Assembly: GCA_963630635.1 (NCBI GenBank)
Contig: CAVGOA010000002.1
Span: 1 to 64,000, forward strand
DNA from: Paratractidigestivibacter sp963630635
GTDB taxonomy: Bacteria; Actinomycetota; Coriobacteriia; Coriobacteriales; Atopobiaceae
DNA: 64,000 nucleotides
Reading direction: 5' to 3'
Position numbers and translations under genes: made by a program. Of the stretch, positions 29,801 to 36,844 are shown one piece after another; within the stretch, counting starts at the first letter, position 1, and every line of letters starts with the position of its first letter. The notes under the pieces were generated by a model. That model saw nothing but the letters and a program-made list of their open reading frames with translations. It ran no database searches and was not told the origin of the DNA.

Positions 29801-30133
29801 GATGGTGCCGGGGTTGTCGCGCATGTCTCCCATAAGGCCGCGCGGAACGGCGCGCATGGCTCGGCGCACCAATAAACGCCTGGTCACGGGGTCCACGCAC
29901 GAGGTGCCGTCGCCCCACAGGCGCCAGAGGTCGCCCGAGATGCTGGCCAAGGTACCCGCGTTCACGCCCAGGCCAAGGCCTGCGGCAGATAGCTGTTTTT
30001 GCAGGGACAGACCGTCGTCAAACGAAGGCGCCGCCAAGTAGGCAACAACGTTCTTCTCGCATGCCAGATTAAGGGCGCGTGCGGCGGCCGCAAACTGTCC
30101 GGCCTGGTCTTTTGTCGTGCGGACGCGTAGCAT
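26837..30133 (-). CDS. addB: AddB-type PD-(D/E)XK nuclease/helicase-like subunit
   Basis: Partner subunit of AddA. The 1098-residue protein has an inactive-looking helicase-like N-terminal half and a C-terminal RecB-type nuclease domain with ALIIDYKHKSP as the catalytic Asp-X-Lys strand. Four cysteines of an AddB iron-sulphur staple are visible: one in SYLECPYKWF before the nuclease and CSYCPHLHC at the extreme C-terminus. I chose the ATG at 30133, ten bases after AAGGAG. Its stop lies two bases before the addA start. The weak conservation of its N-terminal half is usual for AddB. Confidence 0.88.
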   Translation of the reverse strand: MLRVRTTKDQAGQFAAAARALNLACEKNVVAYLAAPSFDDGLSLQKQLSAAGLGLGVNAGTLASISGDLWRLWGDGTSCVDPVTRRLLVRRAMRAVPRGLMGDMRDNPGTIDVICKLASRALPWLPLDQDGHAQEAVCSAAGLSESEVAAIRVAGAYRGLLHREGYVEASEVYDRLPGVLPVGQAEKICLVTCGHLSFTRAEREFMVGMAAAGSVEVCLQVAEGPAGQTTRDSLALLRADAERAGVELVMGEGTGDDVPAADGEKFGAAAVPARNPEIDDLLAALFNPGKPVVSTGAVELLQPAGPVAEMELIATKACDLARVGATSITVAVRDTDRAWAELAPKLAARGLAVRARVQKNFADIYAGRVFAAYLREVAMLKELAETWPAKVDCEEGKLVALGDMSWWPPQGLIDFLMHNMARLPKARAWDIDRNWRCNRLLTPAAVLDELMSPKKTSDTVAKATAELTLGRVGSCASKLMARYRSNPKQTGQVGALAAATDEMARQEEMGVLQATMMVAGALAQLGVTAAPLADNAVPLSALVEQVIDELEHISVVLTPQMDPAGEKPEAAHNGEKPAAAAVTPAPCTVTIVSLGDAAKLKSASADAVIYCAQTATESPVGRTDDVLSRILEVTGVDPAQNQLARQRAGLARAVAAARKNVVFERCLFDADSAPTFPSVMLCEVYAAYGIAASAKPQEITALPHTERPEALLAQNLLDDGAQAVPALRNDARAAGSIDAKYKPLILVTNGLRELPGGAPMLSASQIESYLECPYKWFSLRRLGLDNVDAGFTGTEMGTFVHRVLELARVRLLNNAVEAAREEGRDIDLTAHPEERLAASRVTTDNLEEARQIVAEEFDNHLRHQFLERKRVSKMDQLLVAHATFEEEDVNQAKQDLLSLMDYEANILVGYEPRWLEWGFGGAHDEPVGYAGVWLNGKIDRMDVDGEGRALIIDYKHKSPVNFNQYDAFRGDFDAGKLPRHVQSLIYAQVVRRAHPEVRLEGALFLATKGAHALAGACAESQVDRILGVEDAPRSRRLSMGIEGPSGGTEEFWEYLDDVEAMVAEKIGDLMRGKIDACPVDADACSYCPHLHCEKRMGA

Positions 30134-30158
30134 CGGCGCGGGTCTCCTTACCAAGAAA

Positions 30159-30176
30159 GGGGCGGTTCCCCGCCCC
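30159..30176 (-). terminator. Intrinsic terminator between the TrpR-like gene and addB
   Basis: Read on the minus strand, arms GGGGCGG / CCGCCCC with a four-base loop are followed by TTTCTT, 45 bases after the stop of the TrpR-like gene and just before the addB ribosome binding site. Confidence 0.65.
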
Positions 30177-30220
30177 CGTTAGAGTCGAAACTATCGCTAT
30201 GGTAGCAAGTGGCGCGGACG

Positions 30221-30529
30221 TTAATCGGCCGCGGGGTCGCCGTCCAGGCGCGAAAGCACAAGGCGGTAGCCGCCAGCGGCGCCGTTCAGGCACTTTGAGA
30301 CGCGGCTCACCGTGGTGGACGAAACGCCGGTCGCGCGAGAAACGTCCAGGTAGGAGTGGCCGCGCGAGAGCATGGTCGCGACCTCCAGACGCTGCGAGAG
30401 GTCCTCGATCTCTCGGGAGGTCAAAAGGTCGCTGAGAAGGGCCTCGACCTCTTGGGGCGTTTGCAGGGAGCACAGGGCCGCAACCAGTCGTTGCCGCTCG
30501 GTTTGCTGGGTGTTCTGTGCCTGCGTCAT
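30221..30529 (-). CDS. YerC/YecD-family TrpR-like DNA-binding protein
   Basis: A 102-residue protein of the TrpR-related YerC/YecD family. The core LLTSREIEDLSQRLEVATML followed by the helix-turn-helix DVSRATGVSSTTVSRVSKCL is characteristic. These proteins bind DNA as dimers; the ligand, if any, is not established. The start has a GGGAAGAG purine box. It is upstream of addB-addA on the same strand but separated by a hairpin, so it may be its own transcript. Confidence 0.9.
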   Translation of the reverse strand: MTQAQNTQQTERQRLVAALCSLQTPQEVEALLSDLLTSREIEDLSQRLEVATMLSRGHSYLDVSRATGVSSTTVSRVSKCLNGAAGGYRLVLSRLDGDPAAD

Positions 30530-30667
30530 GCGCGCTCTTCCCTTTCGCGTCGATTTACCCCTAGCACTTTAGCGCATTAAAGTGGCCGACGGGGGCGGAG
30601 GCGGGTAAATATGAAGAAGGCAACGTATAATCAAAGTTTCTTGAACGCCTTTAGTTGGGAGAAAAGT

Positions 30668-31021
30668 ATGAGCTTCATCAGCAATTGGTTGGTTACCGCC
30701 ATCGCCGTCGCGGTGGCTGCCTGGATTGTGCCCGGTATCGAGATTGTGGGCGGAAACGTCATGGCCGCGGCCGTGAGCGCCCTGGTGCTGGCCCTGCTCA
30801 ACGCCACCGTCAAGCCGATCTTCAATTTCTTGTCTCTGCCCATCACCGTGCTGACGCTGGGCCTTTTCCAGCTGGTCTTGAACGCGATCATCCTCGAGCT
30901 GGCCAGCTACTTCTCGCGCAACATCTTCCACGCGGGTATCGCCATCGAGTCGTTTGGCGCCGCCCTGTTTGGCGCGATCGTCATCGCGCTGGTGAGCGCC
31001 ATCGTGGGCAAGGTCATCTAG
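30668..31021 (+). CDS. Phage holin family IV-like small membrane protein
   Basis: A 117-residue, four-helix membrane protein of the mycobacterial-type phage holin superfamily IV (PF04020-like). The transmembrane segments are visible at WLVTAIAVAVAAWIVPGI, VMAAAVSALVLALLNATV, FLSLPITVLTLGLFQLVLNA and ALFGAIVIALVSAIVGKV, with the family NATVKPI loop between them. The name holin is historical; chromosomal members are common and their role is unknown. The start at 30668 has a GGGAG box; an ORF start at 30611 does not. A terminator follows. Confidence 0.88.
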   Translation: MSFISNWLVTAIAVAVAAWIVPGIEIVGGNVMAAAVSALVLALLNATVKPIFNFLSLPITVLTLGLFQLVLNAIILELASYFSRNIFHAGIAIESFGAALFGAIVIALVSAIVGKVI

Positions 31022-31069
31022 CACGGGACGGCCGTTTTGCCGCTTATGGGAAGATTTCCCGTTCATCTC

Positions 31070-31121
31070 GCCGCTTATGGGAAGGTAGGGACCCCCAAAC
31101 CTTCCCATAAGCGGCTTTTTT
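31070..31121 (+). terminator. Intrinsic terminator of the holin-like gene
   Basis: A perfect 17-base stem (31070-31086 with 31099-31115) and 12-base loop are followed by six T. The first 15 bases of the upstream arm are also present as a direct copy at 31039-31053. Confidence 0.9.
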
Positions 31122-31175
31122 CGTCGCGCTAGGGCCGTCTTGGCACTGGCCGAGCACGCCACATGCAATCAGCTC

Positions 31176-31204
31176 GCTGAACACCGTGTCCCGATAAGGG
31201 AATC
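31176..31204 (+). promoter_or_regulatory. Conserved leader element upstream of peptide A
   Basis: A 29-base block containing CCGTGTCCCGATAAGG matches 26 of 29 bases of the block at 32243-32271. Both end 97-98 bases before the start codons of double-glycine peptide genes. It could be a shared promoter or the start of a structured leader. A hairpin (31224-31251, arms CCGGTGC/GCACCGG) and CCGGGGGGCG follow. Confidence 0.55.
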
Positions 31205-31301
31205 AAGACCATCCACCACAGCGCCGGTGCTATCTTCAAGACATGCACCGGGGGGCGATGTCAAGCCCTCAAAGCGCGATTCAAAAAGGAGGCCAGGCAC
31301 C

Positions 31302-31568
31302 ATGGCCAACAACAAGCAGCCACTACAAAACGACCAAATCGCCGAGGTCAGCGGCGGCGTATGGGATCTCGGTTTGCCCCAACGTGACTACGAACCCTAC
31401 AATGACAAGGACTTCCCAGTCAGCTGTCCCAAGTGTAAGAGCCAGAACATCTGGTACATCCCGGGCATATTTGGCATCGAAGACTTTGACGAGTACTGGT
31501 GCCGCGATTGCGACAACAAGTTCGACTACGGCGAGATGCCCTTCCATGGGGCGAGCGGCGATTGGTAA
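31302..31568 (+). CDS. Double-glycine leader zinc-ribbon-like peptide (A)
   Basis: An 88-residue small protein with an AAAAAGGAGG box before the ATG. The N-terminal 19 residues end in NDQIAEVSGG, a bacteriocin-type double-glycine leader. The remaining core has CPKC and CRDC 21 residues apart, a four-cysteine zinc-ribbon spacing, with aromatic and Gly residues between (IWYIPGIFGI). Its core is closely similar to peptide D at 40019. Leaders of this kind are normally cut by a C39 peptidase-ABC transporter, which is not in this window. Function unknown; it is not a recognised bacteriocin. A terminator follows 43 bases downstream. Confidence 0.8.
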   Translation: MANNKQPLQNDQIAEVSGGVWDLGLPQRDYEPYNDKDFPVSCPKCKSQNIWYIPGIFGIEDFDEYWCRDCDNKFDYGEMPFHGASGDW

Positions 31569-31610
31569 GAAAACCCGCAAGGCCCAAGCAACCATACAGT
31601 TTACGAAAGA

Positions 31611-31638
31611 GGCGGCCCTAATTTGGACCGCCCCTTTT
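31611..31638 (+). terminator. Intrinsic terminator of peptide A
   Basis: Arms GGCGGCCC (31611-31618) and GGACCGCC (31625-31632, one G-U pair) are followed by CCTTTTAT. Confidence 0.8.
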
Positions 31639-31663
31639 ATGCCGCATGCAAGGAAACAGCGCC

Positions 31664-31825
31664 GTCGACGGTCTTGGCCTGCGGCACGTATTTGACCTGC
31701 GTGCCGCGTCGAAAGCAACCGAGCATACGGAATACGTTCCCGCCGGGGCCGCCTACCAGCGCGTCGCCGGCATGTACGAGCCAAACGGCGTCGAGATGTG
31801 GCGTCGGGCACAGTTTTGTCGATAG
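31664..31825 (+). pseudogene. Remnant of tyrosine phosphatase gene
   Basis: In frame, this stretch encodes GLGLRHVFDLRAAS...TEYVPAGAAYQRVAGMYEP, closely matching about residues 65-100 of the phosphatase gene at 38730, then ends at a TAG (31823-31825). There is no start codon, ribosome site, N-terminal half or HCxxGKDRTG catalytic loop, so it is a decayed fragment. It lies between peptides A and B, whose closest relatives D and C follow the intact phosphatase gene. Confidence 0.85.
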
Positions 31826-31943
31826 TTGGGACCAGTAGCGTGGTTTGAGCAGAAGGCCGGCCTTCTCGGCTGCAAAAGGCCAGGTCGACGTGAGGCGAAG
31901 AAGCCCTATACCGGCCGATGCGCCAGACTGGTCCTAACTATCG
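31820..31943. repeat. Terminal-inverted-repeat element 1
   Basis: Arms CGATAGTTGGGACCAGT (31820) and its near-perfect complement ending at 31943 enclose about 88 bases with the word CCAGGTCG. The downstream flank (TTTGTTCCGCG) is shared with element 2. No coding capacity. A MITE or structured RNA is possible. Confidence 0.65.
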
Positions 31944-32055
31944 TCGTTTTTGTTCCGCGGTGGCCGCGGCAGGGTCGCGCTGTCGAGGTAGCGCACAATC
32001 TCGCCGAAACGTTTTGGTTAGCTTGTTGCCAACCACTCCCGCTCGCGGTTTTTTT

Positions 32056-32180
32056 CGAAAATGGGGACCAGTATTGGCGTTTAACAAGTAGACAGGTAAC
32101 TCTCGCATGGAAAAGCCCAGGTCGCCGCAACGCAAGAGGGGCGCTTCCTGCCCCAAACGCCAGACTGGTCCCCATTTTCG
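32056..32180. repeat. Terminal-inverted-repeat element 2
   Basis: Arms CGAAAATGGGGACCAGT (from 32056) and the exact complement ending at 32180, extended by GGCGTTT/AAACGCC, enclose an interior with CCCAGGTCG. It resembles element 1 in size, core word and flank but has different outer arms. No coding capacity. Confidence 0.7.
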
Positions 32181-32242
32181 TGCTATTTGTTCCGCGCGCG
32201 GTCGGCACGACGCTAAGGAGGCCCCGCCGCCATCGGACGGCC

Positions 32243-32271
32243 GCTCAACATCGTGTCCCGATAAGGAAATC
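32243..32271 (+). promoter_or_regulatory. Conserved leader element upstream of peptide B
   Basis: Second copy of the 29-base block found before peptide A (26 of 29 identical), at the same distance from the start codon. It is followed by a small hairpin (TGGCA 32281 / TGCCA 32306) and CCGGGGGGCG, as in the peptide A leader, though the bases between have diverged. Confidence 0.55.
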
Positions 32272-32367
32272 GCGGGGTTGTGGCACTCGTGGGGTGTTAA
32301 GGTCTTGCCATCAGCCGGGGGGCGTGCGTCCCCGGCCAGGGCAAAACTCGCAAGGAGGCCGATTACC

Positions 32368-32631
32368 ATGACCGAGAAGGACGCAAAGCAGCTCAGCGAG
32401 CAAGAGATCGAGCAGGTCGCAGGCGGTGACAGCGGCGCCAGCAGCGGCTGGGGCCCCGAGGACGATTGCGGCGGGGCAACCGTCAGCTGGAAGAGGTTCG
32501 TCTGCCCCGTCTGCCATGGTCCCGTGAGAGCGGTAAGGGGAAGGGCCCTTTCCAACTGGGAGCGTCCCGCCGAGTACACCTGCCCAAAGTGCCACAAGCA
32601 GTGGAAGAAAGACCAGCTCGTCGAGGAGTAG
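32368..32631 (+). CDS. Double-glycine leader zinc-ribbon-like peptide (B)
   Basis: An 87-residue small protein. The leader ends QEIEQVAGG at residue 20; the core begins with a Gly/Ser-rich stretch and then holds CPVC and CPKC at zinc-ribbon spacing (C1, C4, C27, C30), ending WKKDQLVEE. That spacing and the C-terminal pattern are identical to partial peptide C at 39826. The AAGGAGGCCGATTACC sequence before the ATG is nearly the same as that of peptide D. Secretion by a C39-type transporter is inferred from the leader; no function is known. Confidence 0.8.
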   Translation: MTEKDAKQLSEQEIEQVAGGDSGASSGWGPEDDCGGATVSWKRFVCPVCHGPVRAVRGRALSNWERPAEYTCPKCHKQWKKDQLVEE

Positions 32632-32667
32632 TAAGGCGAGCGTGATGCTCCTTTGGCTTTAAATCGT

Positions 32668-32776
32668 GGACTTGTCTGATAGTTTTGGGGCTTCTCGGCC
32701 GCAAATTTAGGACTTGTCTGATGAATCGGCAATAAATACGGGGCTTGTCTGATGTTCGACCATCAGACAAGCCCCG
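32668..32776. repeat. Three direct repeats and a perfect hairpin
   Basis: GGACTTGTCTGAT occurs at 32668 and 32710 and as GGGCTTGTCTGAT at 32741. The third copy forms the left arm of a perfect 15-base hairpin (32739-32753 with 32762-32776, loop 8 bases). The region is non-coding, between peptide B and the PTS gene. The hairpin could terminate peptide B transcription. Confidence 0.8.
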
Positions 32777-32854
32777 ATTTTGCAGGACGACGCCTGTCTC
32801 GCCAACCTCATCGGCGCACTACGTGCCTGAAGCCCTCCGTCTAAGCCACCCACG

Positions 32855-32926
32855 CGCCGACGGGCCCAAAATCTTTAATTGTCGGCAAATTGAAGCGCTT
32901 TATCAACGATTTTGGGCCCGTCGGCG
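32855..32926. repeat. Long hairpin with loop shared with 61245-61312
   Basis: Perfect 19-base arms (32855-32873 and 32908-32926) enclose a 34-base loop. On the minus strand the loop contains GATAAAGCGCTTCAATT, which is also in the loop of the hairpin at 61245, although the arms are unrelated. Confidence 0.8.
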
Positions 32927-32955
32927 AAAGAAGGGCACGCGCCAGCGGCGAGAAG

Positions 32956-32985
32956 AGCCCCGGCGCGCGAGGGGGCGCCGGGGCT
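32956..32985 (-). terminator. Hairpin terminator after the PTS gene
   Basis: Perfect arms AGCCCCGGCGC / GCGCCGGGGCT lie just beyond the PTS gene stop; on the minus strand CTTCT follows. Confidence 0.65.
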
Positions 32986-32992
32986 GGGAGGG

Positions 32993-34402
32993 TTATTCTT
33001 TGCCGTCGAGTTGGGAGTCGGTGAAGCCAAAGAACCAGGTGACGATGAAAGCGACCACGAAGCCGATGACGATGCCGATGCAGCCGTTGATGAAGTTGGA
33101 CGCATCTCCACCGGCAAAGGCAGCAAACGAGAAGAGTCCGTTGGCGTTTGCGTAGAACTTCACACCGGTAAGGCCGCCGTAGAGACCGGCCGCGGCGCCG
33201 CCAGCAAAGACGCCGATCCAAGGACGCTTATAGCGCAGGAACACACCGTAGAGCAAAGGCTCGCCAACACCGCCGACAAACTGGGTGAGGAAGTAGCCAA
33301 GGCAGAGGTTCTTCTGCTCGGGGTCGCGCATCTTGAGCCACGCGGCAAGGCCAACGCCAGAGGCGGTGAAGGCCTGAATCGTCGCCGCCATAAGAACGAC
33401 GGAGTCGGAACCAACCTGCGCATACTGGGCCAAAGCGATTGCAGCAAGGCCAACGTGCATGCCGGTAAGGACAAGGGCCGGCCAGGTAGCGGCGATCAGC
33501 GCGACGGCCAGAACGCCAAACGGGGTGGAAGCGAGCCACTCGAAGAAGACCGCGATACCGTTGCCAATGTAGTTGCCAATAGGCGCAAGCACGCAAAGCG
33601 CGATCGGCATCATAATCACAAAGGTGAAGAACGGCGCGAAGACGGTACGGATCGACTGCGGGAGCTTCTTGTCAAGGAACTTAGAAAGCGGGGCCATGAC
33701 GGCGACGCAGAGAAGGACCGGGATCAGCGTCTGGGCATACGAAAGCGTCGGGGCCGGAATGCCGTAGACGTCGAGGCTCGCGCCCTCGGCAGCAGAAAGG
33801 GCCACGTAGTTGGGCTCGATCAGGATGCAACCCATAAGAGCGCCAAGGAAGGGGTTGGCGCCCAGCTTCTTGGCGGCGGCAAAGCCCGAGACCACGGGAA
33901 TGAAGTAGAACGCCGCGTTGTAGACCATGTTGCACACAAACACGAAGTTCGAGTCGTCGGCTACCAGGTTGAGCATCGTGGAGCCCAACAGGGTCGAGAG
34001 CGTCTTAAAGAAGCCGCCGGTGATAAGGATCGGGATCAGGGGAACGACAGAGCCAGAGAGGTAATCGAGAATGGCGTCACACACGCCCTTAGCGGTAAGA
34101 GGGGTCTTCTCGGCCGGAGCCTTATCGGGGTTCTCGTCGACCGAGCCGCCGGCGCTCACGCCCGCCGCAACGATCTCGTCGTAGACGTCAGGCACGTTGG
34201 TGCCAATAATGACCTGGTACTGGCCGCCCTTCTCCTGGATGCCCATGACACCCTTGACGGCCTTGACCGTGTCGTCAGATACAACGCTGCGGTCCTTTAG
34301 CTGGAAGCGCAGGCGCGTCATGCAGTGAAAGACAGAGTCGACGTTATCCTTACCGCCCACAGCGACAAGGACGTCGGCTGCGATCTTAGCGTTGTCTGCC
34401 AT
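32993..34402 (-). CDS. PTS sugar transporter, EIIBC (glucose/beta-glucoside family)
   Basis: A membrane permease that imports and phosphorylates a sugar. The EIIB domain (about 1-85) has its phosphocysteine in VFHCMTRLRF; the EIIC domain (from about 105) has around ten transmembrane segments and the family GITEP-like loop reading VGEPLLYGV. At 469 residues there is no EIIA domain, so it must borrow one. Start has AGAAGGAAAGGA. It is downstream of a GH78 rhamnosidase gene, suggesting import of a glucoside or disaccharide released from a rhamnoside. The exact sugar is not assignable. Confidence 0.92.
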   Translation of the reverse strand: MADNAKIAADVLVAVGGKDNVDSVFHCMTRLRFQLKDRSVVSDDTVKAVKGVMGIQEKGGQYQVIIGTNVPDVYDEIVAAGVSAGGSVDENPDKAPAEKTPLTAKGVCDAILDYLSGSVVPLIPILITGGFFKTLSTLLGSTMLNLVADDSNFVFVCNMVYNAAFYFIPVVSGFAAAKKLGANPFLGALMGCILIEPNYVALSAAEGASLDVYGIPAPTLSYAQTLIPVLLCVAVMAPLSKFLDKKLPQSIRTVFAPFFTFVIMMPIALCVLAPIGNYIGNGIAVFFEWLASTPFGVLAVALIAATWPALVLTGMHVGLAAIALAQYAQVGSDSVVLMAATIQAFTASGVGLAAWLKMRDPEQKNLCLGYFLTQFVGGVGEPLLYGVFLRYKRPWIGVFAGGAAAGLYGGLTGVKFYANANGLFSFAAFAGGDASNFINGCIGIVIGFVVAFIVTWFFGFTDSQLDGKE

Positions 34403-34488
34403 GCTTGTTCCTTTCCTTCTTTACCTGTAATTCTAATGCTGTCTAGACATTTGCATTTGCTGCGATAACGATATTGCGTGGCTATTTG

Positions 34489-34498
34489 GTGCGGCAAT
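34489..34498. promoter_or_regulatory. Candidate operator word GTGCGGCAAT (PTS side)
   Basis: This ten-base word sits upstream of the PTS gene and recurs exactly in the rhamnosidase/AraC divergent region (36800-36809). It may be part of the binding site of the AraC-type regulator; evidence is two copies only. Confidence 0.35.
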
Positions 34499-34499
34499 G

Positions 34500-36737
34500 T
34501 CAGCTCTCGTGTTGCTGAGTATCATTTTTTGTGATGCTGATTGCCGGCAGTGCAAGTACACGTTGAGAGATTTGTGCGCACACCTTGCCGGTCGTGCGCA
34601 CATCCAGCGAAAGTGCGCCGTCTGCAGCGCGGTGCCACGCGACATCGACGCGCCCACTCGGGCCCTCCCACGACGCCTCGCACCCCTCAAGCTGCGGCGA
34701 GAAGTACGGGTCGACGATCACGCGGTTGCCCGCCACGGCGTCGGCCGCCACCTCGATACCGCCGAGCGCCTGGTACATCCACTGCAGGTAGCTCGAGAAC
34801 ATCGCGTGGTTAAGCGACGAGAGCTTGGTGTAGAACTCCTCGGCCAAAGCGCCCGAGCCGTTGGCAAGCATATGCGAGAAGCTCGGCTCGCCGCGGCGCA
34901 GCAGCCAGGCCTCGACCTCGCGGTCGTGACCGTGGGCATGGAGCAGCCCAAACGCAAGCATCGTGCCAAAGATGCCGGTGAGAAGAACGCCGTCCTGCTC
35001 GTCGATTTTAGCGGCAAGGGCATCGGCCATCTGCTGGGCGTCGGCCAGGCCAAGGGCGCCCGCAAAGGCGTAAGAGGTCTGCGTGCCGTCGCCAAAAGAG
35101 CCGTCGTTGTGGGCAAAGCGCTCGATGATTTGAGGCTTGAGCTGGGCGGCCTTCTCGCCGTAGCCCTGGTCGTCGCCCATAAGGCACTCGAGTTGGGCGC
35201 CCAGCTGGGCCATCCACAGAATAGAGCACCAGCCCACGAATTCTTTGTCGGGGGTGCCGCTTCCAAAGGCACCCACGGTCTGAACGCTGCCGTGGTCGCC
35301 CAAGCAGTGTTGGGCAAGCTCGGCGGGGTCCCAGCCCAGCAGGTAATCCATTAACTTCTTGATGTAGGGCCACTCAACGGCGACCTCGTTGCGCAGGCCG
35401 TAGTAGCGAATGGCCATAACAGCCAAATAGGGGTAGGCAAGCTGCCAGAGCAGCGGGCCCTCGCCCTGGCCCGTGCCGTTGGACTGGATACCCATGTAGG
35501 GAGCTGTCTCGGGAACACCACCTGCGGCCGTCTGGTCATCGCGAAAGGCACGCAAGGTGCGCACAATCAAATCGCTGCAGTTAAACGCCATGAAGTTGGA
35601 GTGCGCAAGCGCCACCATGTCGCCGCCGTACCCCAAGCGCTCGCGGGCGCAGTCCTCCCACAGGCCGTGCACGTTGTTGAGCTTTGTGGCAAGTGCGGCG
35701 TCGTAAAGCCGCTGGTAAAACGCGTGGTCAAAGCGTAAGATGCCCGCCGGAACAAGATCGGTGTGCACCGGGAACGCGTAAAAAGAGACCACGACGCTTT
35801 CTGGCGCTCCCTCAACAAGGGCATAGCGAAACGAATGCGTCGAGAAGAGCCCAGTGAAACTGCATGGCCCCTCGCCGCAAACAATGACGTCCTGCTCAAG
35901 ACCGGTGGCGGGGCCACCCTCGCCGCCGGGGACGATGTCGCCCGTGGGAATACGCAAGCCCACAAGACCCGCGTAGTTAGTGTCGTAGCAGGGGTTTCCC
36001 GCCTCGTCAAGATCCTCGGCGTAGCTCACGCGTACGGTTGTGCCGACAGGCGCGTCAAGGTAGAGCTCCACCGTACCCGTGACCATGACGCCAAAATCGT
36101 AAAGTATGCCGTTGCCCACCGGACGGGCGGCGACCGGCTTCACCACGCCAAAGCGGCGGCACACTGGCACCGGACACGGCAGCGGCTCGCCCGTGGGCGG
36201 GGCGGCGACATGCACGGGCGCCGTGGCGGCTTCAAGCGTGAAATCAACGCGCTCCCCCAGGTAGATGTTGTTGAACACGCGGTAGCCCAGCTCGCAGGAC
36301 CAGTCCTCCCCTGTGGTCAGGACCGGTGAGCCGTCGACCACAAGCTCGGCCTGGAAGGTCGGCGTGCCCACCTGGGCCAGTCGCTCGCGCAGGTTGTACT
36401 TGCCAAAGAGCGTGAGCGGCGACGGGTTGTACCAGCCGTTTCCAAGCTCGACCTCGATGCGGTTCTCGCCGGCAACTAGGAACGACGTCACGTCAAGGAC
36501 GTCGTGATAGATGGTCTTCGTGGGGTTCGTCCACGCGCCCAAAAGCTCAACACCCAGGCGTCGGCCGTTGATGCGCACATCTGCGAAGCCCAGAACCGCG
36601 ATGCAAAGCTCGGCCGCGGCGGGCGCCGACGCCAGCTCAAAGTTTGTCCACAGCACGTGGTTGCGATGGTCGGCGTAGTAGCCGGCGTCCTTCTCGCCGT
36701 AGTCGAATTCTGGTCCCAAAATCCAAGGCGCATCCAT
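34500..36737 (-). CDS. Alpha-L-rhamnosidase (GH78), first copy
   Basis: Cleaves terminal alpha-L-rhamnose from glycosides. The 745-residue protein has the N-terminal beta-sandwich regions typical of GH78 (WTNFELASAPAAAELCIAVLGFADVRING-like, written here across residues 30-60), a middle beta domain, and an (alpha/alpha)6 catalytic domain with WEDCARERLGYGGD in place of the common DCPxRxERxGWTGD signature. No signal peptide is seen, so it acts in the cytoplasm. It is divergent from an AraC-type regulator and upstream of the PTS gene, which suggests a regulated rhamnoside-use unit. Confidence 0.88.
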   Translation of the reverse strand: MDAPWILGPEFDYGEKDAGYYADHRNHVLWTNFELASAPAAAELCIAVLGFADVRINGRRLGVELLGAWTNPTKTIYHDVLDVTSFLVAGENRIEVELGNGWYNPSPLTLFGKYNLRERLAQVGTPTFQAELVVDGSPVLTTGEDWSCELGYRVFNNIYLGERVDFTLEAATAPVHVAAPPTGEPLPCPVPVCRRFGVVKPVAARPVGNGILYDFGVMVTGTVELYLDAPVGTTVRVSYAEDLDEAGNPCYDTNYAGLVGLRIPTGDIVPGGEGGPATGLEQDVIVCGEGPCSFTGLFSTHSFRYALVEGAPESVVVSFYAFPVHTDLVPAGILRFDHAFYQRLYDAALATKLNNVHGLWEDCARERLGYGGDMVALAHSNFMAFNCSDLIVRTLRAFRDDQTAAGGVPETAPYMGIQSNGTGQGEGPLLWQLAYPYLAVMAIRYYGLRNEVAVEWPYIKKLMDYLLGWDPAELAQHCLGDHGSVQTVGAFGSGTPDKEFVGWCSILWMAQLGAQLECLMGDDQGYGEKAAQLKPQIIERFAHNDGSFGDGTQTSYAFAGALGLADAQQMADALAAKIDEQDGVLLTGIFGTMLAFGLLHAHGHDREVEAWLLRRGEPSFSHMLANGSGALAEEFYTKLSSLNHAMFSSYLQWMYQALGGIEVAADAVAGNRVIVDPYFSPQLEGCEASWEGPSGRVDVAWHRAADGALSLDVRTTGKVCAQISQRVLALPAISITKNDTQQHES

Positions 36738-36799
36738 GAAGACTCCTTAGTGCTATACTCTTTCCTGCTTTCGAATCCACCTTAGTTTTGCTGGTTTAT

Positions 36800-36809
36800 G
36801 TGCGGCAAT
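36800..36809. promoter_or_regulatory. Candidate operator word GTGCGGCAAT (GH78/AraC side)
   Basis: Second copy of the word found at 34489, within the 107-base divergent region between the rhamnosidase gene and the AraC-type regulator gene. Confidence 0.35.
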
Positions 36810-36844
36810 AGCAATTCTTGCGTAGGTCACTATCATTATTTTGG

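Noticed and set aside
30611..30667. Upstream start for the holin-like gene
   Set aside because: The first 19 residues lack a ribosome site and are not part of the membrane-protein family; the ATG at 30668 has GGGAG.
32668..32753. Three copies of a 13-base word as a possible CRISPR
   Set aside because: Repeats are too short, spacings differ (29 and 18 bases), and the last copy is a hairpin arm; no cas genes.
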